Assembly: GCF_030269485.1 (NCBI RefSeq)
Contig: NZ_BSTL01000015.1
Coordinates: forward strand, 186,001-250,000
DNA: 64,000 nucleotides
Reading direction: 5' to 3'
DNA from: Actinoplanes sp. NBRC 103695
GTDB taxonomy: Bacteria > Actinomycetota > Actinomycetes > Mycobacteriales > Micromonosporaceae
Shown: in pieces, positions 1 to 6,701 of the stretch
Layout of the letters: each line of letters starts with the position of its first letter
Position numbering within the stretch: the first letter of the stretch is position 1
Program-made: the position numbers and the translations under genes
Notes under the pieces: model-generated
The model's input: only the letters and a program-made list of their open reading frames with translations
Told to the model about the DNA's origin: nothing
Databases searched by the model: none

Positions 1-527
1 ACGACCAGGGCGCCACCGAACAGACCCAGGCCGACGGTGAGGAAGCCGACCACACCACCGGTCTTGAAGGCGATGGTCATGGCCTTCTCACGTCCGCCGG
101 ACTCACCGGCCGCCGCGGCCACTCGCAGGTTCGCGCGGGTCGCCAGGGCCATGCCCCAGCCGCCGATCAGCGAGCTGAACACCGCACCGACCACGAAGAA
201 CAGCGAGCGGCCGATCTTGACCCAGGTCTCGTTGTCGGTGGCGTGCACCGGCAGCAGGAACAGCAGGATCACGGCGATGACGACGAAGATCGCCAAGGTC
301 TTGAACTGGCGGGAGAGAAAGGCACTCGCGCCCTCCTGCACCGCTCCCGCGATCTCCTGCATGTTCTCGGTGCCACGCCCCGCGGCGAGCACCTTCTTGA
401 CGAAGTAACCCGCGAAGGCGAGCGCCACCAGCGCGAAGACGATCGCGACGATGATGAAACTGACGTTCGAACTACTCAGGGACACCTCGCCGCCCTCCGC
501 GGCGAGATATTCCACTTTGCCGGACAT
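1..527 (-). CDS. hppA: Membrane-bound proton-translocating pyrophosphatase, N-terminal part (cut by window edge)
   Basis: The first 175 residues of a membrane pyrophosphatase, which couples pyrophosphate hydrolysis to proton export across the cytoplasmic membrane. The visible part has a hydrophobic helix at about residues 22-44, then the conserved EGASAFLSRQF block (family pattern EGAxAYLxRQY), a second helix (about 78-94) and the Ser/Gly-rich helix SSLIGGWGMALATR. The catalytic core lies outside the window. The ATG start at 527-525 is preceded by AGGAGG seven bases upstream, a strong ribosome binding site. No partner gene overlaps it. The family call is firm; the coupled ion and potassium dependence cannot be judged from this part. 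Confidence 0.93.
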   Translation of the reverse strand, partial: MSGKVEYLAAEGGEVSLSSSNVSFIIVAIVFALVALAFAGYFVKKVLAAGRGTENMQEIAGAVQEGASAFLSRQFKTLAIFVVIAVILLFLLPVHATDNETWVKIGRSLFFVVGAVFSSLIGGWGMALATRANLRVAAAAGESGGREKAMTIAFKTGGVVGFLTVGLGLFGGALV

Positions 528-554
528 CCAATGTCCTCCTGTAACCGACAACCC

Positions 555-600
555 CCCGGCGGCGGACGTGACCGCCGGGTGCCTCCCCGCTCATCGCGGG
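555..600 (-). promoter_or_regulatory. Two hairpins in the leader of hppA
   Basis: Two inverted repeats lie just upstream of the hppA ribosome binding site. CCCGGCGG (555-562) pairs perfectly with CCGCCGGG (572-579), and CCCGC (586-590) pairs with GCGGG (596-600). They would fall in the 5' untranslated leader if transcription starts further upstream, in the otherwise empty 601-758 stretch. They could be a leader control element or a terminator-like structure. No known riboswitch class was recognised. Confidence 0.4.
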
Positions 601-758
601 AGTGACGACGACTAGGTCCCGCGGCTGCGGGACCAGGAGCAGTAGCTGATAACCCGCGTACTGTATAGGTCCGTCGTGTTTGTGGTCACACCTGGTTCGG
701 GCCGTGTCGGGGTGATGTTTACCGCTGTGCTAGCCCGCCGTTCGAGGTTTACGAACGA

Positions 759-1199
759 TCAACGCCGATTGACCGGCCACGCCATCCGGACCTCGGTGCC
801 CGTGCCGTCGTCGACGGGACGCACCTGGAGGTCATCGACGAAACCGGCGAGCAGGGCGAATCCGACACCGGTGGTGAGCGCCTCGTCGGGCAACGACTCG
901 TCGGCCAGCTCGTCCGGGAGGAGTTTCGCCAGGCCGATGCTGGCGTCGATGGGCGCGTGGTCGATCACCCGGACCGCGTACGAGTCGGCGTCCGACATCT
1001 CGACCGTGACCAGATCGGTCAGGCCGTGCTGCCGGTGCAGCGCCACCGCGCGGGTGCAGGCCTCACCGATCGCGAGCCGCACCTCGTCCAGGAGCTCCTC
1101 GGCGACCCCCGCCCGCCGGGCCACGGCCACGCCGACCAGGCGCGCCGTGCGGACATGCACGGGCGCGGGCGAGAAGGACAACCGGACCGTCGCCATCAC
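759..1199 (-). CDS. Anti-sigma factor-like HATPase (RsbW/SpoIIAB type) with degenerate ATP-binding motifs
   Basis: A 146-residue protein of the histidine-kinase-like ATPase fold used by anti-sigma serine kinases, which bind a sigma factor and phosphorylate a STAS antagonist. The N-box region reads RLAIGEACTRAV, so the usual Asn (EAxxN) is Arg. The usual DxGxG motif reads DHAPID, while a later glycine box (TTGVGFALLAGF) remains. It directly follows the STAS gene: a GTG start at 1199 overlaps that gene's stop by 4 nt, and an ATG at 1196 is an alternative start. Translational coupling to its antagonist is likely. The fold assignment is fairly secure; kinase activity is doubtful given the replaced residues. 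The target sigma factor is unknown. Confidence 0.75.
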   Translation of the reverse strand: MMATVRLSFSPAPVHVRTARLVGVAVARRAGVAEELLDEVRLAIGEACTRAVALHRQHGLTDLVTVEMSDADSYAVRVIDHAPIDASIGLAKLLPDELADESLPDEALTTGVGFALLAGFVDDLQVRPVDDGTGTEVRMAWPVNRR

Positions 1200-1558
1200 T
1201 CGGTCGGACCGGCGCCGTCACCGCCGGTCGAGGTCGCGGCCTCGATCGACGCATAGATGGGGAAAACCTGATCCAGAGCGGTGATCCGGAAGATCTTGAG
1301 CAGTGGCTCCTTCGAGCAGACCAGGCCGAACGTGCCGTCCGCGGCCCTGAGTCGTTTCAGGGCGCCGACCAGCACACCCAGGCCGGTGGAGTCGAGGAAG
1401 TCGACCCGGCCCAGATCCACCACGACCTTGCGCGCGCCCCCGTCGACCAACTCGACCAGGCGTTCCCGCAGTCGTGGGGCGGTGTAGACGTCGACCTCGC
1501 CACCGACCTCCAGGACCGTGTGTCCGGCGACGGTGCGGGCCGCCAGCGACAACTCCAT
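1196..1558 (-). CDS. STAS-domain anti-sigma factor antagonist
   Basis: A 120-residue single STAS domain of the SpoIIAA/RsbV type. Such proteins relieve sigma factor inhibition by binding the anti-sigma ATPase, and are switched by serine phosphorylation. Visible features are the opening strand (MELSLAARTVAGHTVLEVGGEVD), the GGEVDVYTAP loop and the phospho-acceptor motif VDFLDSTGLGVLVGALKRL. The start at 1558 was chosen because AGGAGG lies seven bases upstream; a longer reading frame to 1597 has no such site. It is the first gene of a two-gene operon with the adjacent degenerate ATPase. Confidence 0.85.
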   Translation of the reverse strand: MELSLAARTVAGHTVLEVGGEVDVYTAPRLRERLVELVDGGARKVVVDLGRVDFLDSTGLGVLVGALKRLRAADGTFGLVCSKEPLLKIFRITALDQVFPIYASIEAATSTGGDGAGPTE

Positions 1559-1676
1559 CGTTCCTCCTCGGCCGATCTCCCCAGCGAATCTAACCACCGA
1601 GGGGAAGCCCTAGACGCGTGGCACCCGTCGTGGTACCCGTTTGGGGTTCGTCGCATACCGATGCGAGAGTGCTGTC

Positions 1677-3956
1677 GTGCCGGTCACCCACCCTCTTCTC
1701 AGCCGGCCGGCCGTGACGCACGTGGAGCGGATCCCGGCCCGTTCCGGTCGCACGGTTGCCTGGCCCGGGTGGGTCCACGAGGACGTGCGCACGGCGTACG
1801 CCGAGAATGGGATCTTGCAGCCGTGGGAACATCAGGCGGTGGCCGCCACGATGGCCCACGACGGTCTGCATGTGGTCCTCGCCACCGGGACCGGGTCGGG
1901 CAAGTCCCTCGGCTACCAGTTGCCGGCGCTGTCCCGCCTGCTGTCCGACGAGCGGGCGACGGCGCTCTACCTCTCCCCGACCAAGGCGCTCGCGGCCGAT
2001 CAGTTACGCGCCGTCGCCGGTCTCGGTCTTTCGGGGGTACGCCCGGAGAGTTACGACGGGGACACACCGCGTGCCGAGCGGGAGTGGATCCGGCAGCACA
2101 GCCGCTTCGTGCTCACCAACCCCGACATGCTGCACCACGCCGTCCTGCCCGGGCACGCCCACTGGGCCGCCTTCCTGCGCAGGCTCGCGTACGTGGTGGT
2201 CGACGAATGTCACGCCTATCGCGGGGTGTTCGGCTCGCACGTGGCGCATGTCCTGCGGCGGCTGCGGCGGGCGGCCGCACGCTACGGAGGCTCGCCGACC
2301 TTCGTGCTGGCGTCGGCTACCTCGGGCGACCCTGCCGACGCGGCGTCCCGGCTGACCGGACTCAAGGTCAACGCGGTCACGTCGGACGCCTCGCCACGAG
2401 GGGCCGTCACCTTCGCCCTGTGGGAGCCGCCGCTCGTCTCCTCGTCCCACAGTTCTTCATCCCTTGATGATCAACTTCTGGTGCGGCGGTCGGCTCTTGC
2501 CGAGACGGCCGACCTGCTCGCCGACACCATCGCCGACGGGACGCGGACACTCGCCTTCGTCCGGTCGCGCAAGGGCGCCGAGCTGATCGCGACGTGGAGC
2601 CGCGCCCGCCTCAACGCCGCCGTGCCCGGCTTGGGCAAACGGGTGGCGGCGTACCGCGGCGGCTACCTGCGCGAGGACCGCCGGGCGATCGAGCAGGCGC
2701 TGCTCGCCGGCGACCTGCTCGGCCTGGCCTCGACGAACGCGTTGGAACTCGGCGTCGACCTGGTCGGCCTGGACGCGGTGCTGATGTGCGGCTACCCCGG
2801 CACGCGCGCGTCGATGTGGCAGCAGGCGGGCCGCGCCGGCCGCGCGGGAGGCGACGCGCTGGTGGTGCTGATCGCCCGCGACGACCCGCTCGACATGTAC
2901 GTGGTGCATCACCCCGCGGCGTTGTTCGGCAAGCCGGTCGAGGCCACCGTCCTGGACCCGTCCAACCCGTACATCCTGGGTCCGCAACTCTGCTGCGCCG
3001 CCGCCGAAGCCGCGCTGACCGCCGAGGACCTGGAGATGTTCGGTCCCGCCGCGCCCGCCGCGGCCGAGGCGCTGGCCGCCTCCGGTGCCCTGCGGAAGCG
3101 GCCGACCGGCTACTACTGGACCCGGCGCGGCACCCCCGACGTGGACCTGCGCGGCACCGGCGGCGCTCCGATCTCGGTCGTCGAGTCGGCCACCGGCAAG
3201 CTGCTGGGCACGGTCGATCCGGCGTCCGCCCACGCGATGCTCCACGTGGGCGCCGTCCACCTGCACCAGGGCCAGACGTACGTGGTCGACGACCTGGACC
3301 TGGACGACGCCGTGGCCCTGGTGCACGCCGCCGACCCGGACTGGTCCACCCACCCGCGCGACATCACCGACGTCTCGGTGGTGGCCGTCCGCTCGTACGT
3401 GGACGCCGGCCCGATCGGCCTCTTCCTCGGCGAGGTGGACGTCACCAACCAGGTGGTGTCCTACCAGCGCCGCCGCATCAGCACCGGCGAGATCATCGAC
3501 ACCACACCCCTGGACCTGCCGGCGCGCGAGTTCCGCACGGTGGCCGTCTGGTTCACCATCTCGCCCCGCGAACTGTCCCGCGCCGGCGTGGCCCCCGCGG
3601 ACATCCCCGGCGCCCTGCACGCCGCCGAACACGCGGCCATCGGCCTCCTCCCGCTGATCGCCACCTGCGACCGCTGGGACATCGGCGGCCTCTCCACGGC
3701 GAACCACCCCGACACCGAGGCGCCCACCGTCTTCGTCTACGACGGACACGCGGGCGGCGCCGGGTTCGCCGAACGCGCCTACGGCACCGCCGCGGCCTGG
3801 CTGACCGCCACCCGCGACGCCATCCGGTCGTGCGCCTGCGAGGCCGGCTGCCCCTCCTGCATCCAGTCCCCCAAGTGCGGAAACGGCAACAGCCCCCTGG
3901 ACAAGCCCGGCGCCGTGTCCGTCCTCGGTTCCGTCCTGGCCCACCTCCCCGCCTAA
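1677..3956 (+). CDS. DECH-box ATP-dependent helicase (helicase/secretion neighbourhood type, DUF1998/MrfA-like)
   Basis: A 759-residue superfamily 2 helicase. The Walker A motif GTGSGKS has its lysine near residue 76, the Walker B box reads VVVDECHAYRG (DECH at about 176-179), and motif VI is QQAGRAGRAG. A cysteine cluster near residues 719-735 (CACEAGCPSC then KCGNGN) is typical of the C-terminal zinc/metal site of DUF1998 helicases such as Bacillus MrfA. The gene always accompanies tad genes in actinobacteria (TIGR03817 DECH_helic; Rv3649 in M. tuberculosis), and here it is convergent with the end of the tad operon. A GTG start at 1677 is preferred over the TTG at 1641. A DNA repair role is likely by analogy with MrfA; a link to secretion is only contextual. 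Confidence 0.9.
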   Translation: MPVTHPLLSRPAVTHVERIPARSGRTVAWPGWVHEDVRTAYAENGILQPWEHQAVAATMAHDGLHVVLATGTGSGKSLGYQLPALSRLLSDERATALYLSPTKALAADQLRAVAGLGLSGVRPESYDGDTPRAEREWIRQHSRFVLTNPDMLHHAVLPGHAHWAAFLRRLAYVVVDECHAYRGVFGSHVAHVLRRLRRAAARYGGSPTFVLASATSGDPADAASRLTGLKVNAVTSDASPRGAVTFALWEPPLVSSSHSSSSLDDQLLVRRSALAETADLLADTIADGTRTLAFVRSRKGAELIATWSRARLNAAVPGLGKRVAAYRGGYLREDRRAIEQALLAGDLLGLASTNALELGVDLVGLDAVLMCGYPGTRASMWQQAGRAGRAGGDALVVLIARDDPLDMYVVHHPAALFGKPVEATVLDPSNPYILGPQLCCAAAEAALTAEDLEMFGPAAPAAAEALAASGALRKRPTGYYWTRRGTPDVDLRGTGGAPISVVESATGKLLGTVDPASAHAMLHVGAVHLHQGQTYVVDDLDLDDAVALVHAADPDWSTHPRDITDVSVVAVRSYVDAGPIGLFLGEVDVTNQVVSYQRRRISTGEIIDTTPLDLPAREFRTVAVWFTISPRELSRAGVAPADIPGALHAAEHAAIGLLPLIATCDRWDIGGLSTANHPDTEAPTVFVYDGHAGGAGFAERAYGTAAAWLTATRDAIRSCACEAGCPSCIQSPKCGNGNSPLDKPGAVSVLGSVLAHLPA

Positions 3957-3988
3957 GTCCTGTCTCGTCGCGGCGGTTGCGTTCGGTT

Positions 3989-4510
3989 CTATCCGGCCGG
4001 GGCCGAGAGCGGGCCGGCTCGGGCCGCGGCGCGAGCCGGCCTCGGGAGGCGGCCCGTCGTCACGGTCACGTGGACGACGATCTCCAACCCTTCGATCTCG
4101 CACGACGCCAGCGCGCCGCCGTTGGCCTCGACCAGGCGGCCGGCCGCCGCGCAGGCGGACTTCGGCCCTTCGGCCACCCGGAGCGCACCGGCGAGCGCGC
4201 CGAAGTCGGCCGCCGTCCGCGCCTGGTGCCGGGCGACGCGGGCGTTCGCCGCCAGGGCGCCGACGAGCCCGGCCGCGACCAGGACGAGCCCGATGGCCAG
4301 CACCAGGACCGAGGCCGCCCCACGGTCCGAGCGGCCGGCGCGGCCGGCATCGTCCCAGCAGCCGGCGCCGTCCCAGCAGCCGGCGCCGTCCCAGCAGCCG
4401 GCGCCGTCCCAGCAGCCGGCGCCGTCCCAGCAGCCGGCGCCGTCCGAGCGGTCGGCCCGGTTCGAGCGGCTCGAGCGGTCAGCGCAGGCTGTAGGGGAAG
4501 CGGGCGTCAT
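3989..4510 (-). CDS. TadE-like secreted/pilus protein with Cys-Trp hexapeptide repeats (Rv3654c type)
   Basis: A 173-residue protein, last gene of the tad operon. After a charged N-terminus it carries five perfect GAGCWD repeats (about residues 24-53), then an Asp/Arg/Ser-rich hinge, one hydrophobic helix (SVLVLAIGLVLVAAGLVGALA) and a small soluble domain (TAADFGALAGAL... two further Cys). The helix-plus-TAADxxALA arrangement matches the helicase/secretion neighbourhood TadE-like family (TIGR03816). Its ATG overlaps the tadE stop codon (ATGA). The Cys-Trp repeat is not part of the usual family plan and lies on the cytoplasmic or leader side of the helix. It is probably a membrane-anchored minor pilin or assembly factor. 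Confidence 0.8.
   Translation of the reverse strand: MTPASPTACADRSSRSNRADRSDGAGCWDGAGCWDGAGCWDGAGCWDGAGCWDDAGRAGRSDRGAASVLVLAIGLVLVAAGLVGALAANARVARHQARTAADFGALAGALRVAEGPKSACAAAGRLVEANGGALASCEIEGLEIVVHVTVTTGRLPRPARAAARAGPLSAPAG
4352..4441 (-). repeat. Five perfect 18-bp tandem repeats inside the TadE-like gene
   Basis: The 18-bp unit (plus strand GTCCCAGCAGCCGGCGCC) occurs five times without a mismatch and encodes GAGCWD on the minus strand. Perfect identity, including third codon positions, indicates recent expansion or ongoing homogenisation. Copy number changes would keep the reading frame. Confidence 0.95.
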
Positions 4511-4872
4511 GGGATCGGGTCCGTGGCGGCGGGTTCGCGGGCGGCGGTCGCCTCGGCCGTGACGGTGATCGGCAGGGTCAGGTCGCCGATCGGGCGCAGC
4601 CGGGACACCACGGTCACCGTGACGAGGTCGGTACCCGGGGCCACGTCGTGGGTAGCTTCCGGCGCGATGCGTTCGATCGCCGGGGCGGCCGGCTCGCCGC
4701 GCGCGGCCGCCAGGGCGCCTTCCCGGGCGGCGTCCACACACTCGATCTTGGTGGCGACGGCGTCCACGATGGTCAGGCCCGCGTACAGCAGCAGGAGGAG
4801 CGCCGGCAGCCCGGCGGCGAACTCCGCGGTGAACGACCCACGGTCGCCACCGGGCCACCGGCGCCGGCTCAA
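4507..4872 (-). CDS. tadE: TadE family protein
   Basis: A 121-residue TadE-like pseudopilin/assembly protein. The N-terminal DRGSFTAEFAAGLPALLLLLYAGL segment has the glutamate-containing pilin-type motif (GxxxAEFAA) that begins the single membrane helix; a beta-rich domain rich in Thr/Val follows. In Tad systems TadE helps assemble Flp pili or related surface fibres. The only reasonable in-frame start is TTG at 4872, which overlaps the stop of the upstream Flp-like gene by 4 nt (TTGA). Its own stop overlaps the next start (ATGA), so the genes are translationally coupled. Confidence 0.85.
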   Translation of the reverse strand: MSRRRWPGGDRGSFTAEFAAGLPALLLLLYAGLTIVDAVATKIECVDAAREGALAAARGEPAAPAIERIAPEATHDVAPGTDLVTVTVVSRLRPIGDLTLPITVTAEATAAREPAATDPIP

Positions 4873-5054
4873 CTCAGTGCCTTCTCGACGATGCCGGCCA
4901 GCGCCGCCTGAGTCTTGGCGCTCGACAGGACCTTGAGGAGCAGCCCGGCGAACGCCACCGCGGCGATCGTCCCCATGGCGTACTCGGCGGTGTTCATTCC
5001 CGCCTCTGCCGCCTCTCTGGTCAGCCGCACGACGCGGGCCTTGAGTCTGTGCAC
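4869..5054 (-). CDS. DUF4244 Flp-like pilin
   Basis: A 61-residue protein: a basic leader (VHRLKARVVRLTREAAEAG), then MNTAEYAMGTIAAVAFAGLLL, a pilin-like hydrophobic helix starting with the conserved TAEY motif, and a short Ala/Lys tail. It corresponds to the actinobacterial DUF4244 family (Rv3656c), which takes the place of the Flp pilin subunit. The glycine before MNTAEY is the expected prepilin peptidase site, by family analogy. The GTG start at 5054 has AAGGAG seven bases upstream. It lies 29 nt behind tadC, so it has its own ribosome binding site, as expected for a highly expressed structural subunit. Confidence 0.88.
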   Translation of the reverse strand: MHRLKARVVRLTREAAEAGMNTAEYAMGTIAAVAFAGLLLKVLSSAKTQAALAGIVEKALS

Positions 5055-5083
5055 GTGGTTCTCCTTACTGTGGGGTGGTTGGT

Positions 5084-5719
5084 TCACAACATGTCGCCGA
5101 TGAGGGCGACCAGCACCGGCACGAGGCCGGCGAGTACGAAGGCGGGCAGGAAGCACAGCCCGAGCGGCAGCACGATCAGCACCCCGGCCCGTTGCGCCGC
5201 GGCTTCGGCGGCGACTCCCCGATCGGCCCGCAGGTCGTCGGTGAGCCTGGTGAGCGCCCCGGCCAGCGCGCCGCCGCTGGAACTGGACCGGATCGCCGCC
5301 GTCACCAGGCGATCCGCACCTCTCACATCGGACAGGTGCGCCCACGCCTCATCCGGTCCGGCCCCCAGCCGCAGGGAGCGGGCGGTCCGTTCGAGCCGCT
5401 CCCCCAGCGGACCGCCGAGCGCGTCGGCCACCGCGAACACCGCCCGGTCGACCGGCGTCCCGGCCCGCAGCGCCGCGGCCAGCAGGTCGGCGCAGAGCGG
5501 CAGGTCGGCAGCGGCCCGGAGTCGCGCCTCGCGCACGTGACCCGGCTCCCGGGTGCGGAGGAACCGCCACGCCCCGACACCGGCCCCGATCGCCGGCGGC
5601 ACCGCCCACCACGTCCCGGCCAGGACGACCACGCCTGCCGCGACACCGGCCGCCATCAGCAGATGCAGCCGAGCCGGCGCGGTCACGCGTGGCCGCCCCG
5701 CGGACGCCGACACGGTCAT
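5084..5719 (-). CDS. tadC: TadC-type inner membrane protein (T2SSF domain)
   Basis: A 211-residue type II secretion F-domain protein, half of the inner-membrane platform on which the TadA ATPase acts. It has two helices near residues 18-50, a cytoplasmic helical F domain (LPLCADLLAAALRAGTPVDRAV... GGPLGERLERTARSLRLG) and a C-terminal pair of helices (AGVLIVLPLGLCFLPAFVLAGLVPVLVAL). The length fits actinobacterial TadC (Rv3657c). Its ATG overlaps the stop of a 70-codon reading frame by 4 nt. Confidence 0.88.
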   Translation of the reverse strand: MTVSASAGRPRVTAPARLHLLMAAGVAAGVVVLAGTWWAVPPAIGAGVGAWRFLRTREPGHVREARLRAAADLPLCADLLAAALRAGTPVDRAVFAVADALGGPLGERLERTARSLRLGAGPDEAWAHLSDVRGADRLVTAAIRSSSSGGALAGALTRLTDDLRADRGVAAEAAAQRAGVLIVLPLGLCFLPAFVLAGLVPVLVALIGDML

Positions 5720-5928
5720 GCGCGGTCGCCGGCGGAGATGGGTGCGGCCTTCGGTTCGGTCCGGGTGGTCAGCCGGTCGGCCTCGGCGCAGACAAACGGC
5801 GCGCTGGACTCCTCACCCTCCGCGGCGTGCAAGATCGCTGCTGCGCAGCAGGCCCTGAGGGGGACGGCGGAAGGCCCGCTGCTGCGCATGAAGCGGTCGG
5901 CCCCGCACACCTCGCGGTCGGCGGTCAT
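5716..5928 (-). CDS. Hypothetical 70-residue protein between tadB and tadC
   Basis: An open frame of 70 codons that exactly fills the space between tadB and tadC. Its ATG at 5928 overlaps the tadB stop (ATGA), and its stop overlaps the tadC ATG (ATGA), the same coupling used by the other tad genes. The product begins MTADREVCGADRFM and contains RACCAAAILHAAEGEES and a Thr/Arg-rich tail. It has four cysteines, no clear membrane helix and no family I recognise. The typical tad operon has tadB and tadC adjacent, so this is either a real extra small subunit or the shadow of a lineage-specific insertion. The double overlap favours a real gene. Confidence 0.55.
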   Translation of the reverse strand: MTADREVCGADRFMRSSGPSAVPLRACCAAAILHAAEGEESSAPFVCAEADRLTTRTEPKAAPISAGDRA

Positions 5929-6701
5929 CGGGTGACCCCGGCGTTCATCCGGTCGCACCACAGCAGCCCGGCGGCCTGCAGCGTCACGGCGCTGAGAGCG
6001 CACGCCGCGCCGAGCCTCGTACCGAAGAGAACCTGAACCGGGTCGGCGCCGATGCTGTAGCCCAGCCCGATCCCGGCCGGCGGCAACGCCGCCAGCAGCA
6101 GCGCCGTCATCTGCGCGCCCGCCGCCTGAGCCCGGGCCGACGCGGTGGCGCGATCGGCGGCCCGAGCGTCGTCCTCGATGCGTTCGACCAGGTCGGCGGC
6201 CGGGGCGCCGGTCCGCTCGGCCAGGCGCCAGACCGCGGCCGTCAGCTCCGCGAGACGCCGATCGGCCAGCTTTCCCGCCGCACGGCAGGCCGCCGGTGGC
6301 AGCCCGGCGCGCAGGCCACCGGCCAGCGAGCACAGTTCGTCCAGGCTGGACGAACGCGCCGCCGATGCGGCCCGCCGAGCCGTCGCCCGCAGCAACGTCC
6401 GGACCAGCAGCAGGGCGTAGACCGCCCCGACGATCGCGGCCACCGGACCTCCGGTGAGCAGCCCGGCGCCGGCCGCCCCGACCGCGCCCAAGGCGATCAC
6501 GCGGCGCGGGTCGGATGCCGCGACCCGCGCGACATACGAGCGCACCGCACCGAGGTCGACCGTGCGACGCGTTCCGCCGCCCGCCGACCGCAACCGCCGC
6601 AGCGGCGCCCGCAGCCGCCTGATCCGAAGGCCGGCGGCCGGCACGACGACCAGCGCGACCAGGATCAGCAGCAGCGCCAGCTCGCGAAAGTCGTCACTCA
6701 T
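5925..6701 (-). CDS. tadB: TadB-type inner membrane protein (T2SSF domain)
   Basis: A 258-residue platform protein paired with TadC. An N-terminal helix (LALLLILVALVVVPAAGL) is followed by a basic loop, a helix pair (VIALGAVGAAGAGLLTGGPVAAIVGAVYALL), a cytoplasmic F domain (SSLDELCSLAGGLRAGLPPAACRAAGKLA) and two C-terminal helices. It corresponds to Rv3658c. The ATG at 6701 overlaps the tadA stop (ATGA). Longer in-frame readings upstream lie inside tadA and are not used. Confidence 0.88.
   Translation of the reverse strand: MSDDFRELALLLILVALVVVPAAGLRIRRLRAPLRRLRSAGGGTRRTVDLGAVRSYVARVAASDPRRVIALGAVGAAGAGLLTGGPVAAIVGAVYALLLVRTLLRATARRAASAARSSSLDELCSLAGGLRAGLPPAACRAAGKLADRRLAELTAAVWRLAERTGAPAADLVERIEDDARAADRATASARAQAAGAQMTALLLAALPPAGIGLGYSIGADPVQVLFGTRLGAACALSAVTLQAAGLLWCDRMNAGVTR

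Noticed and set aside
2457..4103. 548-codon minus-strand frame opposite the DECH helicase
   Set aside because: It is a shadow of the helicase gene with Gly/Arg/Val-rich low-complexity translation. The plus-strand frame carries all helicase motifs.
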